From contig WHVY01000005.1 of assembly GCA_022266195.1 (NCBI GenBank), forward strand, positions 372,001-436,000: a stretch of DNA of 64,000 nucleotides, given 5' to 3'. The notes under the pieces were generated by a model. The model had not been told where the DNA came from and made no database searches. It worked only from the letters and a program-made list of their open reading frames with translations. Within the stretch, counting starts at the first letter, position 1. Every line of letters begins with the position of its first letter. Of the stretch, positions 32,251 through 43,954 are shown one piece after another. The translations under genes and the position numbers were made by a program. This DNA is from Tetranychus cinnabarinus. Its lineage: Eukaryota > Arthropoda > Arachnida > Trombidiformes > Tetranychidae.

Positions 32251-32698
32251 GAAGTGTTGGATGAATATTTGTTTGGATCAGCAAATTGAAATAATATGAT
32301 GTTAAGGAACGAGATGAAAAAATTGACCATACAAGTAAGGTTGACTGGTGATAAATAAGATTTGTATAAATGATTGAATAATAAATGTACACATTTCAAC
32401 AAATATTGATATAGCGTTTAGATGTCACCTGTACAGCGAGGTATTTATGAGAATGAGAATAAAAATTAAGAAAATAGATAAGAAGTGTATAACTGGTAAA
32501 TAGATTTGATAAAAATCACATTTCAACATGGAAGGATATTCCGGGATTTTTTGGTGCTGATTATCCAAGGATGAATAGGCTTTAACTCTTTGTTTTAGGA
32601 AAAGGTATATTTGCTTTGGATCTTTTGCTCATCATTTTTGATTTGATTATCTTTTAGTTAACTTGATCCAACTCGGTGCATATAACTCGAGCAACAAT

Positions 32699-33743
32699 TT
32701 AATCAGTTCTCTGTTCCCTGGTAATTTTATAAATAATTATTGTACTTCTTGACCGATGTCCTTGAGAAGCGTCACATTCAGGTTCATCATCTTCATAATC
32801 TACATGTAAACATTCACAAATGAGATTCCACCTTTTGAGAGCACATTCAATATTCCAACTAGAATTGCGAACATGGTAAGTTGTATAAAATACGGTTTCT
32901 GGGTTGCGAGTCATAAAATAGGCTAAAGTCATCAGAATGTCTTCAAAGTCTTCTGGGTCATAAAAACAATCGGAGGCTATGATAACATCAACAGTTGGGA
33001 TCATGAAGAAGACGCCAGTGAACCGTCCCCATGTTAGAGGGCAAATGTGGAGAGACTTGGGGTCAGGATCCTCGATGGTGTCATCGAGAGCAATAATTAT
33101 ACCATTTAAACGAACATTTAAATCAAGTAGATCTGATTTTGCACGTACAGAGTGAGAATCGGTTAAAATCACTTTGGCTCCTATAAGAGCGGCGACAATA
33201 CCACATAGGCCAGTTCCACTTCCCAGCTATAAAGAATGAAAATAGATCAGTTGAATGAAAAATTGTATAATAATGCAATTACTTGCTCAACACACGTCAA
33301 AACCAAGGTAAATCAGGCACCATGCTGAGCTCATTGGCTGAGTAGAAGCGTGATTCACACATGGTTAAAAGCAAAAGAAAGCATGTTTACCTCTAATACT
33401 CTTTTTCCAGTGAACAGGGGTTTGTTGTTGACAATAAACTGAGACAATACTGGTGCTGCAGGCCAAGTAATCATTGCATAGTCAGCATCACATTTCTGTT
33501 GAAATAAAAAGAAAAATTAGAAACTCTGAATACAGATGGAACGATTTATGTTTGGAAGTGTTTGTTTATGTTTTTGTTTCCCTTTCCTCACTCACTTCTT
33601 CAACCAACCTCTTTAATTTTGACCTCCAATACTGTTGATTCCCCTCTGACAGCAAAAGTAAACCTTCTATCCGTAATTAACGTATTATCAGACACATTGG
33701 AATGGCGATGAATTAATGGCAACACATGATTATTGGATGACAT
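32699..33743 (-). CDS. METTL23: METTL23-like methyltransferase
   Basis: Exons 33743-33609, 33495-33391 and 33226-32699 join in phase 0 to 255 residues. This is a class I SAM-dependent methyltransferase of the METTL21/23 group. The N-terminal strand region is followed by YAMITWPAAPVLSQFI (matching the YVWPCAVVLAQ element of METTL23). Motif I is VLELGSGTGLCG (split by the second intron), then VILTDS, LTWG, and the signature DVIIASDCFYDPEDFEDIL. The C-terminal part (TTYHVRNSSWNIECALKRW) matches METTL23 over its whole length. Known METTL23 proteins methylate protein substrates including histone H3 arginine in mammals; the substrate here is unknown. The first donor reads GAG/GTTGGT, a weak site, but the next upstream codons and an immediate in-frame TGA leave little choice. 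Confidence 0.88.
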
Positions 33744-33894
33744 GATGGATAAATCAACTAAATTCAATAGCACCAAGAAAAACAAGAGTAAAAAATCAAA
33801 ATCAAACAAGAAAACAAGAGTCGACCAACAAAGGGTCAATAAGGGTTACCTGGGTGATATTAAATCGGACGATGTACAATTAAGTGATAGTTAA

Positions 33895-33976
33895 ACCACT
33901 GCATCGAGAAGTTATGAGATATAAACTCGAGGGCGAAGCCCGAGTGTTTTATCTCATAACTTCGAGATATTGTGGT
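33895..33976. mobile_element. TTAA-flanked palindromic element 1 (82 bp)
   Basis: Begins ACCACTGCATCGAG and ends in the near-complement (TGTGGT). It is almost entirely one hairpin, with arms sharing AAGTTATGAGATA and an inner CTCGAGGGC/GCCCGAG. TTAA flanks both sides (33891-33894, 33977-33980), the duplication typical of piggyBac-type insertion. Confidence 0.6.
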
Positions 33977-33989
33977 TTAACTGATTTAA

Positions 33990-34285
33990 ACCACTATGTA
34001 ATCTAATCTCAACACTTTTTTTCAATTTTCAAGACACAATTTTGTCTTGATTTTCCATTGCTTTCAATGGTTTTTCCTATTTTCATTTTAGGTTTCTTAT
34101 CATTTTCATTTTAATTTTTGACTTTTTTATCAGGTCTAATCATTCTCATTATCACTGTCTTTAGAGCAAACTGTGCATTTTAGTTAACAGTGTTAGTTAA
34201 CCATCAAGTTAACCAATTTCAGAAAGGCATCAGTTTATACAATTTAATCATTTGATTAAATACTGGTTACCCTAAACGTAGTGGT
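33990..34285. mobile_element. TTAA-flanked element 2 (296 bp)
   Basis: Ends ACCACTATGT and ACGTAGTGGT, again flanked by TTAA (33986-33989, 34286-34289). It shares the terminal ACCACT with element 1, nine bases away. No coding capacity. Confidence 0.5.
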
Positions 34286-35773
34286 TTAAATGATGTTAAA
34301 TCCATAGAAACCTTTTTTAAATCTCAGGATCTTTTCCAATCGTTAGTGTTGAACTGTTTAAAAGTGAATAAATACCGCTTACTTGTACTCAAAGAGTAAG
34401 CAAAAGAAAGAGAAAGCATTTAACAGAAACTGACGTTAACAGCTTTGGACAACTGAATTGAGGGTCGCCACTGCACTTTTCAAAAAAATGTTAATAAAAT
34501 GTCAAATCAATCTTTAAAACTTCAAATTTTATTTTTTGATTTCATCTTAACTTGAGTTGAGCTTCAATAAAACCGTAAAAATATCTTTAAGCCAGTTTTT
34601 TCTTACTTTAATTAAGGGTTCAGATCAAGAAAACTAACTTGAATCATTTATTATTACATTTTTGCGTGGATTGTGCTTGTTAAAGTCTCGAGTTGGGCCA
34701 ACAAACTATAAAAGTAAACATAATCAAATACAACAAAAGCATCATCTTTTGTAGAATCGATAGAAATTCATTTGAATTCTTTTGAATTCTATCTAAACCC
34801 ATTTAGGTATATCTCTAGTGTTTAAACTGTCACAGAATTAATTTAAATTATTGAATGGACCGAATATATTTTGTAAAATTTGATCAAGTTTCTTACATTC
34901 AATTTCTTCAATTTATCAATCGTTTAGCCATTGACTTCGTAAATATTTTTACATTTTTCAAGTGATTCTGAATCATTTTAAAAAACAAAGTTGTTTTGAA
35001 TTGGTTTTGCAGAAAACATTGAGTCAACATGGGCCAGACAAAGTCTGTCCAAACTTTCCAAACTTAAGGAACCCGTTTGTGAATTTAGTTTATGTTAGAT
35101 TAACATAGTGAATCATGCAAAGATTATCTTATCTGAGCAAAGGATCAAGTTACCTGATTAAATTCTGGGAAGGGAGTCAACGAAACCTCTGTTGTGATAA
35201 CTGATGGCATTATGGTAACTGTTTACAGTGAAAAGTGACTGAATTTTTTGACGTTCACCTGTTTATTGAGAAGTGAAGGTAAAAGCTGCGACTTTTTATT
35301 AAAAGATTTTACTCGCAATACTCAAAAATTAGCCGATCCATCTGTTTTGAATTGAAAGCTGCTAAGTGTAATAAAATACATTTACATCATGTAAAGGCGT
35401 CCTTTATGTCATATTTGAATTTAATATTAAGGATCTCAATTATTTTTCCAATTCATTTATTATAGATGTCCAATGAGTCGCTTAAGTTATTTAACTTTAA
35501 GTCTATGCTAAGGCTAAAACAAAGGCAGCATCTTTGACCAAGCTTATCACAAGGTTCTTGAACCGAATCTGAATCAACCTTAAAAGATAAACACTGAAAT
35601 TAGTAAATTCTAGATTTACTTTGCATTTTAAATACAAATGATTTGTTCCAGTCATTTTTGCTGAATTATATCTGTTAAAGTTGTGAGGAAAAAATATTTG
35701 TTGAGATTCGTGAATTATATAAACTTTAATTTAGAGTTGCTGTTATTTTCGTGTCCTTTGCTTTGGTGATGGT

Positions 35774-38700
35774 TCAATTCTTGAGATGAACTCTGGCCTT
35801 TTCAATAATATCTTTCCTTATTCTGGGATAATCTGGATAAACTTCAAGTATAGACTGCGCCACGTCAATAGCATCAGCATACCTTTTAACTTTCATATAA
35901 TCATGAGCTAATTTAAAGCCAACTGAAGCATAATTGGCTCCGAAAATTTTCCAAGCCATTTCATAATTGTAAATTGCTTCTTTAAAGCTTTGACTTTTAT
36001 CCATAATGAAACCATAGTATTCATAGGCTTTAACACATGATCGATTATATTGTAAGACACGTTTAAGTAATTCTTGAGCTGGTTCAAATTTTCCTGATTG
36101 AATATAAATATCAGCTAACAAAAGCCAACATCTTTCCAGATATTCTGCTTCCTAGAAAAATAAAGAAAAACATCGAAGAATTAATAAGCCGATTCAAATA
36201 GTAATCAGTATTAACTAACCGAATAGGACCAATCAATTTTGGTAACCTTTTTAAGATGAGTTCGAGCTTTTTGAGTTTGCTTCATTATTATATAGCTGCT
36301 AGCCACACCAAGCAATGCTCCTGGATGATCTTTCTGTAAACAATGTCAACATTTAATTGTCAAAACCTTTGAAAATGATTAAACATAGAAATAAAACTAA
36401 CATATCTTGGATCATTAAGAATCCGAGCAAATTCTGATAAGGCGATTTCTGCGTCCGTTTTTTGTTTACGAGCAAGTAACACGAAATTACACATCAATAA
36501 GTAATCAACATCATCTGAGGCAACATCACGAATCTCCTGTTTAATGAAGAAATTGGAAATAAGTTAATAGCTTTTCAGTTGGTTACTGAGTTACTCACTC
36601 CTAATAGCTTTGAGGCCGTTTTAATGGCAGCGTCTTGAGCATTCATTGTTTCTAAACTTGTTAAACTTGAGTTGACGGATTCAAATGTTTCACCACCAAT
36701 TGTGCCTCGCTCTGGATTGATAAATATCTCAATCATATGAAAAGAAGCCATTAATCCAAATTCTGGATCTGATCGTGAACGATTAAAACATTTAATAGCT
36801 TGATTGATATCGCCAGAATACCTGTTAATGAGATGGAAATGAAGGGTTTAGCTTATTTTGAAATAAGAACACCGGTTCAAGTTTCACTATTAACCTACCA
36901 ACTGGCAAGACCTTTACAATAATTGAATCCACTTTCTGATGAAGCTCTTGGAGTCGATTCAGCCACCTTATTAATATAATTGTGAGCAATGTCCAGTTTA
37001 CCAACTCTACGAGCAGCTTCAATAAGTCGAGCTAAAGCTGGATAATAATCTGATGAAAGGTAAAATGAATTGATTATTAAGTGATATCAAATTGATAAGC
37101 AGCTTTGACTTCGTGAACAATTACTTTTCAAGTTATCCATCAATTGTTGAAAATGTGACAAGGCTCCTTCAAAATCATTGCGTCTGAACATTAAATCAGC
37201 CGTCATCTTGAAATACAAAAAATTATTGTTAACAAGATGCTAAACCACTAACATGAGATAGATTTACCAATAAGGAATCTTTATCATTTGGTGCGTTTTT
37301 CAAGATTAAAGTTGAATATTTTCGAGCCTCCTCAAGATTATCATCAGCAACATATAGCCTTTCCAAAGCAGTCAAGATCTATGAAGAATGAAATTAATGA
37401 AACAAATATATCGGTCAATCACGAAATAAACTTATGTGTTACTAACCGTGACATTATCTGAATGATAGCCGAGAGCTTCTTTGTAAATTTGTACAGCCCT
37501 TTTTGAGTCTCGAAGATGAGTCATTATTAAACCAGCCAATTGTAAACTAATCCTAATACCGAAAAAGATCATAACTTTAACAACTGGTGAAGGAATATTT
37601 GATGAAATATATACTCAATGGACGCTTTCTTGATTTCGATCTCTGAATCCGGCCTTTCAGCTGATATGCGCCTTAAAACTCTGTAATAGGAATGAGAAAG
37701 AAACACAAATTTAACAAATAAAATAATTTATAATCGAGCAAAAACTCACTTTAAATACATGTTGTGAGATTTTTGTAAAGTTTCAATTCCAACATCTTTT
37801 TTTGACGTTTGCAGTTGAATCTGAGCCAAGAGATTCAACATTTTAGCTTCCCATTCGAGATTCGTCAAATCTTGATCTATAGATCAACCAGCAAAAATTT
37901 AATTAAAACAATAAAATCAAAATTGTTGATTCAGGTGTTCGCAAATTTTGAGCATTTACTTGAACCAGATTCATTGTTTGATGCCTCCAGTGCAGACATA
38001 ATCAAGTCTAATGCTTCAGGATAACGTTTCATTTTGTACAATAATGTGGCCAAATCAAATCTAAGATCATTTTCAGGACTCGATTTCAAAGCTGCTTTAT
38101 AATATGTGATTGCCTTGTGGATAGATAAAGAGGAAAAAAATTAATATGCATTCAATCAAATTTCTCTAATCGTACCTTTTCAAATAAATGTGTTTTGATC
38201 AAAGCCTGGCCAACTCGTCTCGTAAGCAATCCATTTTTGGGATTCTTTTTTAACGCTTGTTCATAAATTTCCACAGCTTTCTCTGGCTACAGTAAAATAA
38301 ACGATAACATTGTTAACAACCTATTAAATCAATGCTTTTCTTTACTCACCTCAAGAATGTTCATGTAAGCGTCTCCTAACATTAAATATGATTGTGGGTC
38401 GTTATACTTGTCGAGAATGTCTTTGTAACAGCTTATGTATAAACGACGATCACGACGATGTTTGAGATAAAGTGAAGCCATTATTTCTCGAGACCTAATG
38501 AAATCTCGTCCATAAATTGGAGAAACTTCTCTTAAAATGGATAAAGCTTCCTCAACATTGCCTCGACTTTGTGCTAAAGATGCTTTGATTATTAGTATTT
38601 TACTTTCTTCTGGAGTTCCGATGCAATTTTTTGATAATTTGTCCAACAAGTCCGATGCGATTCCCTACATATGAGATACAATTCATTAATATCTATTCAT

Positions 38701-41700
38701 TTTGTGACAATCAAACATGCATTTTCTACGTACATTTTCGCCTTGCAGAATATAAATATTGACCATTTCCAATTCAATCGTGACTTTTGAATTCCAATCA
38801 AGACTCAATTTTGATGTTTTAGCAAGACTGCTGTCGATCAAGTTATGCAAAATTTTCAAGCATTCATCATATTCCTTTTGATGCTTCAAAATGCTTATTT
38901 TAACCATTATATAATCCAGTTTATCTCGAATCTAAGAGATCAATAAAATGAAAATTATCAAAGTTCTTATTTTGACGGAAATTTTTGTTCGAGTGTTTTG
39001 ATCAACCTCAAAATTGTGACCCATTGCAATGTCCAATGTTTGACTAGCTTTTTGGTAATTTCCTTGGTAAGCCAATATTTTAGCTTTAAGCAAATGGCCA
39101 TCAATGAATGTAGGCTCATGATCAACTGCTTTATCCAGATAACATAGAGCAGCTCTTAAATCACCAGTAAAATAATTAACACGAGCCATATTATACAAGG
39201 ATCCAGTTAAACCTGGACAATTAGAGATTAACACACCAAGTAAATCCTTGGCTTTGGACAAATTTGCTGGTAAAGATTGACCCTTGACTCCTGGTTCGAA
39301 TGGCAAGTCACCAAAACAAAGTTGGACAACATTCAAGCAAAACTGTGGATCCAATCGGAGGTAATATTTCAATCCTAATGAAAAAGACTAAAAGCAAAAT
39401 ATGTAATTAGATTCAAGAAAATCTTTTTAAGCAATAAACTCATGGATAATCAACTCACTTTAAGACTATACAACCGATCGTCAATAATTTGGATTAAATA
39501 TTGGTTGGTTTGATCATGATTTCGTCCCATCTTTCGATTCCAAAGGCAACACAAATACATTAAATCCTAGCAAAAAAAGACTTCAATAATTAAATTATGT
39601 TAATTCGATTGATACCTAATTCAATCAGAATTGAACTGACAACTTGTGAGAGTTACCAAACTTATCATGTAACAAATTATTGACTAACAATATTACAATG
39701 TGTATGTTGTATAATATTTTTTTTGTATTGTTTTGTAAGTGTAACGAATTAAATGCTAGAGCTGAAGCAAATCACACAAATATTTCAACAGGTTTTTATT
39801 TCCTTTATTGTGTTCAGCATATTGATAACTAGTGATGGAAACAGCAAAAAATAAAACCAAGAAAAATTATTTTCCTAGAAATTCAGACTTATCAGTTGGT
39901 ATCATGTAATGCAATAGCAATGAATCAACAGTCAGTGAACAAAAATACTGAAAATCAACCAAGGCTACTGAATTTTTAAATTTCTATCAAGAGCTAAGAT
40001 TTATTGATAAATTGATTGTTTCGACGACTTTGAGGTCTACAAAAGGTGACTTCAAACAACTTACATGATTCATTCCAGTCGACTTATGAAGTTCTTCCAT
40101 CGCCTCAACCTGATCAGCAGCTTTAACTGGATCCTCAATAATAGCACAATGAAGTACTCCTAGTGCTGCAGCTAAATTTGCCTCGTCAGCTCTAGTAACA
40201 GTCGTAAAATGTCGCTTAGCATCAACCAATCTATTTATGATTAGACATTGATGACCCAACTCTAGAACATATTCAATACGATTTGGTTCCAAAAAAGTAG
40301 CCTTTTCAACCATTGAATAAGTTTGCTCAATAATCCGTTTTTTGTTGAAAGCCTAGGAAAATCAAAGAATCAGTTGTCGGAAAATAGCGTGATTATGTTT
40401 GAATGTGATCGCTAAAAATGGCGCTAAAAAAACTCTATTATCCACAGAATTGAAATTTGTGCCATTTTTGTCGATGCCAACTCATTTATCACCGAGGAAA
40501 TATTACCAATCTTGAAATTAATTTTCCAGTCTCATAGAGCAATGTACCATTTTTGGGTTCTCTTATTTCTAATGATGATATTAAATCATCAAACCTTGAT
40601 GAAGCTGAAGCTTCATTGCCTTCCCAAACTAAATCATAAATGATTAGATACCGATGTGCTTCAATACAATGTCTATCAAGGGTCAATATTCGTCCTGCCG
40701 TATCAATAGCTTGTTCCCAATCTTTAAGAGCAACTTGTAATTTCATCTTTTCAATAAAAGCTGGGATAAAGGATGGCTGTAAAACAATCATTTGGTTTAG
40801 TTGTTCAATTGCTCTCCAATAGGAACCACTTCGTTCAAGACATTTAGATTTACCAAGAATAGCTTCTGGATCATTACTGGAAAGCCAAAAAAAAGCAATT
40901 AAAATGACGGTCAATAGACATTCAATAATAAGATTGGAGTCTCACAATACAAAAACATACAGTTTAACTCCTTTATCGAAAAACTGAGCTGCCTGAGAAG
41001 TTGATTTATCACCACCTGAAAGTAGTTCAAGCCAACCAAGAACATTTGAAGCTTCTCGTAAATTGTTATTCAATTTCAACATTCGATCCAAATATTCACG
41101 AGATTTATCAAATCTACCGACAAAAAGAAGGTAAAGTCCAGCAAAGTAAAGCGCCACTTCTTTTGCTTGTTTGCGTTGATCGCGCAATTTCCCTTCAAGT
41201 TTACTGATTTCCTCTCGATCTAAAGAACCCAAGAGAATCAATTTATTAACACAATTTGTCAATATTAGATTGGCTAATGGCTTTTGTTGGCAAACAAAAC
41301 AATTACCCAGTGATTTACAAGCTTTATGTGCATGGATAAGAGCTAGTAAAGATGCCAACACCAAATTTTGATCTTCTTGAATATTATCGAGCTCTCTGAT
41401 TGCTTCCTGGTAACGAGCTGTAATCAAGATAAGAGATAGCAATAATTAAAATGACTAGAAATTAATTGGAATTGTAATTTGCGAACAAAAAATCAATTTC
41501 TAGCGAAATAGTTGAGCAATTTAAAACAACCAGCCTTCAAATAAAATTGAAAATCAATCATAGAAACATTGAGAATGGCGCATAAACCAGCAAATGTAAT
41601 AAAGCAAATACGGGTATTCAGAGTATTATGGATATTCAAACCATTTTGGTTCAATTGCTTTTTCTGATTAAAATACAAGTTCAATCAATGAATAGAAACT

Positions 41701-42018
41701 AATTCACCTTCCAAAAGCAATGAGATTCCATAATAAAGTCTAAATTTATGGTCAGACGGAAATACTCGAATCCCTTCTAAAGCAGTGTTGGCCATCATTC
41801 GGTTAAATCCATGAAGACAATAATAATGAATGGTACTCTATAATCATATGATATAAGAAGGCGAAGAAAAAATTAATGGTGAAAACAGATGAACAGGATA
41901 ATTTACGGAAACAAAAATACCGAGAAAAATGATAAAATGGTCATCAAATTTAAAGTTAATAAAAGTGTCTATTTTATGGATTACTCACCCGAATCAGCAC
42001 TTCTTTATCGGATAACAT
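35774..42018 (-). CDS. TTC21B: Intraflagellar transport protein 139 (TTC21B)
   Basis: I traced 21 exons, all joining in frame, to 1344 residues (human about 1316). Exon starts-ends: 42018-41989, 41837-41708, 41417-40961, 40876-40507, 40352-40065, 39566-39459, 39387-39007, 38931-38734, 38664-38350, 38286-38176, 38113-37960, 37876-37750, 37680-37615, 37552-37447, 37378-37268, 37206-37125, 37049-36899, 36821-36599, 36536-36402, 36333-36220, 36151-35774. The protein is nearly all TPR helices. Diagnostic stretches are LIKASLAQSRGNVEEALSIL-like (exon 9), YLKHRRDRRLYISCYKDI, LLGDAYMNI, and the C-terminal LLADIYIQSGKF, NRSCVKAYEYYGFIM and YPRIRKDIIEKAR. IFT139 is a subunit of the IFT-A complex for retrograde transport in cilia, so the organism keeps ciliated (probably sensory) cells. 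Intron 7 uses donor GTTGAT and several introns use GTTAGT. Confidence 0.93.
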
Positions 42019-42943
42019 TGTAATGACAATTAGAATCAATTTTAATCATAAATAACGAACCATAAATTCCAAGTTATTTGTTTTGTTGACATCAACTTTT
42101 GGCAAAACCATGGTTACCGTTTGTCAGATTGTAAATGTTTTAACAATTTATATTCAGTCAGCTGTTGCTCAATTTTGAATTTTGCTCAAACCAATTTGAT
42201 TGAGTCTGTGAATTGACTTTAAATGACCTTTTATGCTAAAGTTGGCAGTTGCTTTTCAAGGTTTATATGAGTGCATTTTAATCAATTTTATGCGGCAAAT
42301 TTTCATTGCTTCAATTTAACAAGGAAATAGCCACAGAACGGAAAGATTATTAAATTGGTCATTATTGGTAATGAAATTAAAATTAAATATCAACTGTTTT
42401 GTACCATTTCTGATTGTATATCTTGATTGTTACAGTGATTAACCATAATTGGTGATAATTGGAAACGATTAAGGTTAGATAATTGATTAGGGAAAATCAA
42501 TTCAGTGATAATTAATATGTAGATGCATTAACACGGTTATTAGAAAGATAATAATTTCAACGTATTTGACTAAAACAAGTTTTTTTTCAACCGATTCAAA
42601 AGATTTACAATTAATCTTTGAAGCAAATAGAACGAAATTATGATTAAACGAAAAAGCATTTGATTAAATTATTTAAAAGTTGAGCCAGTTAGTTTCTTTT
42701 TATAATCAAAATTGCTGACATTTAATCATGATAGATAATTGATACAAGTTACTTCTTTCCAGAAACAGTTTCGTGATGTGTAGATGTACATTAAATTAAA
42801 AACTCATAGAAAAGGTCTACACATGGAAAGAGATTAAGATGATTTAGTTAACTTGATAATTTGTTTAAGAAAACAAAGACTTTTATTAATCATAATTGTT
42901 CTTAATTTTGTAATTAACCATAATTGTTACCTGAACCTGATGT
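42019..42943. other. Intergenic region between IFT139 and ARF1
   Basis: AT-rich sequence of 925 bp holding the 3' end of ARF1 and the upstream region of IFT139. No gene is seen. Confidence 0.6.
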
Positions 42944-43954
42944 TCACTTTTGACTCTTCAATTGATTTGAAAGCCAATCGAGGCCTTCGTAAAGACCGTC
43001 ACCGCTTGTCGCACAAGTTGCTTGAATGTACCAGTTACGACTACGAAGGGAATGTAGGCCAAGTTTATCGGTGATCTCAGCAGCATTCATTGCATTCGGA
43101 AGGTCCTAAGGTATCAAAGGGATGGATGGATGACAGAGAGAAAGAGAGGGAGAAAAGAGAGGCATAGATGAGAAATTAGTTAGCGATAAAAGAGGTAAAG
43201 ATAAGAAATGACAAAAAGAATGTTGTGCCAAAGTCAAGGTACAACTAACTACCGGAGCAGCCTCTTTTTAACCGAGAACAATGCCTACCGGTAATCAATC
43301 ATTTCTCTCAACCGTTACATACCTGTTTGTTGGCGAATATAAGGAGTACAGCATCCCTGAGCTCATCTTCAGCCAGCATACGGTTCAATTCTTCCCGAGC
43401 TTCGCCAATTCTTTCTCTGTCATTGGAGTCAACCACGAATATAAGGCCTTGTGTGTTTTGGAAATAATGCCTCCAAAGTGGTCTAATCTTGTCTTGTCCA
43501 CCTACATCCCAAACAGTGAAGCTTATGTTTTTATATTCAACCGTCTCAACGTTGAATCCTGTAGAGTAAAAAGAGAAGAGAAAGAGAAAAAAGAGAGTGT
43601 GAATTGTAAAGAAGAATAGAGAAAAGAGAGAAGAGATAGAAAGAGAGAGAAAGAGAGAGGTGTCATGAAGAAAGGTGTCATGGGTGTGTTAACTCTCAAG
43701 CGAACAAATGGAAAAATTTCGTACAATATGCTCAAAAATTTAAAGAATAATCTTGAAAAGGGTTAAGGAATGTAAAAATTTTGTCACCATCAAAAAAGAG
43801 ACTTACCTATGGTAGGAATGGTAGTGACGATTTCACCAAGTTTAAGCTTGTAAAGGATGGTAGTTTTACCAGCGGCATCTAAACCAACCATCAATATTCT
43901 CATCTCTTTTTTACCGAAGAGTCCTTTAAATAGATTGGCAAACACATTACCCAT
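42944..43954 (-). CDS. ARF1: ADP-ribosylation factor 1
   Basis: Exons 43954-43807, 43558-43323 and 43105-42944 give 181 residues, the exact length of ARF1. It starts MGNVFANLFKGLFGKKEMRI, with the Gly2 used for N-myristoylation. GTP-binding motifs are GLDAAGKT (P-loop), the switch region with TIPTIGFNVE, WDVGGQDKIRPLW, NKQD (split exactly by the second intron) and CATSGDGLYEG. It ends WLSNQLKSQK. ARF1 recruits COPI and other coats to Golgi membranes when GTP-bound. Similarity to known ARF1 is close enough to exclude ARF6 or ARL genes. The three exons are intact. CT- and GA-rich tracts lie in the introns. Confidence 0.97.

Larger units (their letters stand above)
33744..35773. other. Intergenic region between METTL23 and IFT139
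   Basis: About 2 kb, AT-rich, without a supported gene. It contains the TTAA-flanked elements at 33895-34285, directly upstream of METTL23. The remaining 1.5 kb shows nothing recognisable except 3'-end signals of the IFT139 gene. Confidence 0.6.

Noticed and set aside
43281..43619. 112-codon plus-strand ORF
   Set aside because: It is antisense to exon 2 of ARF1, whose protein is unmistakable.
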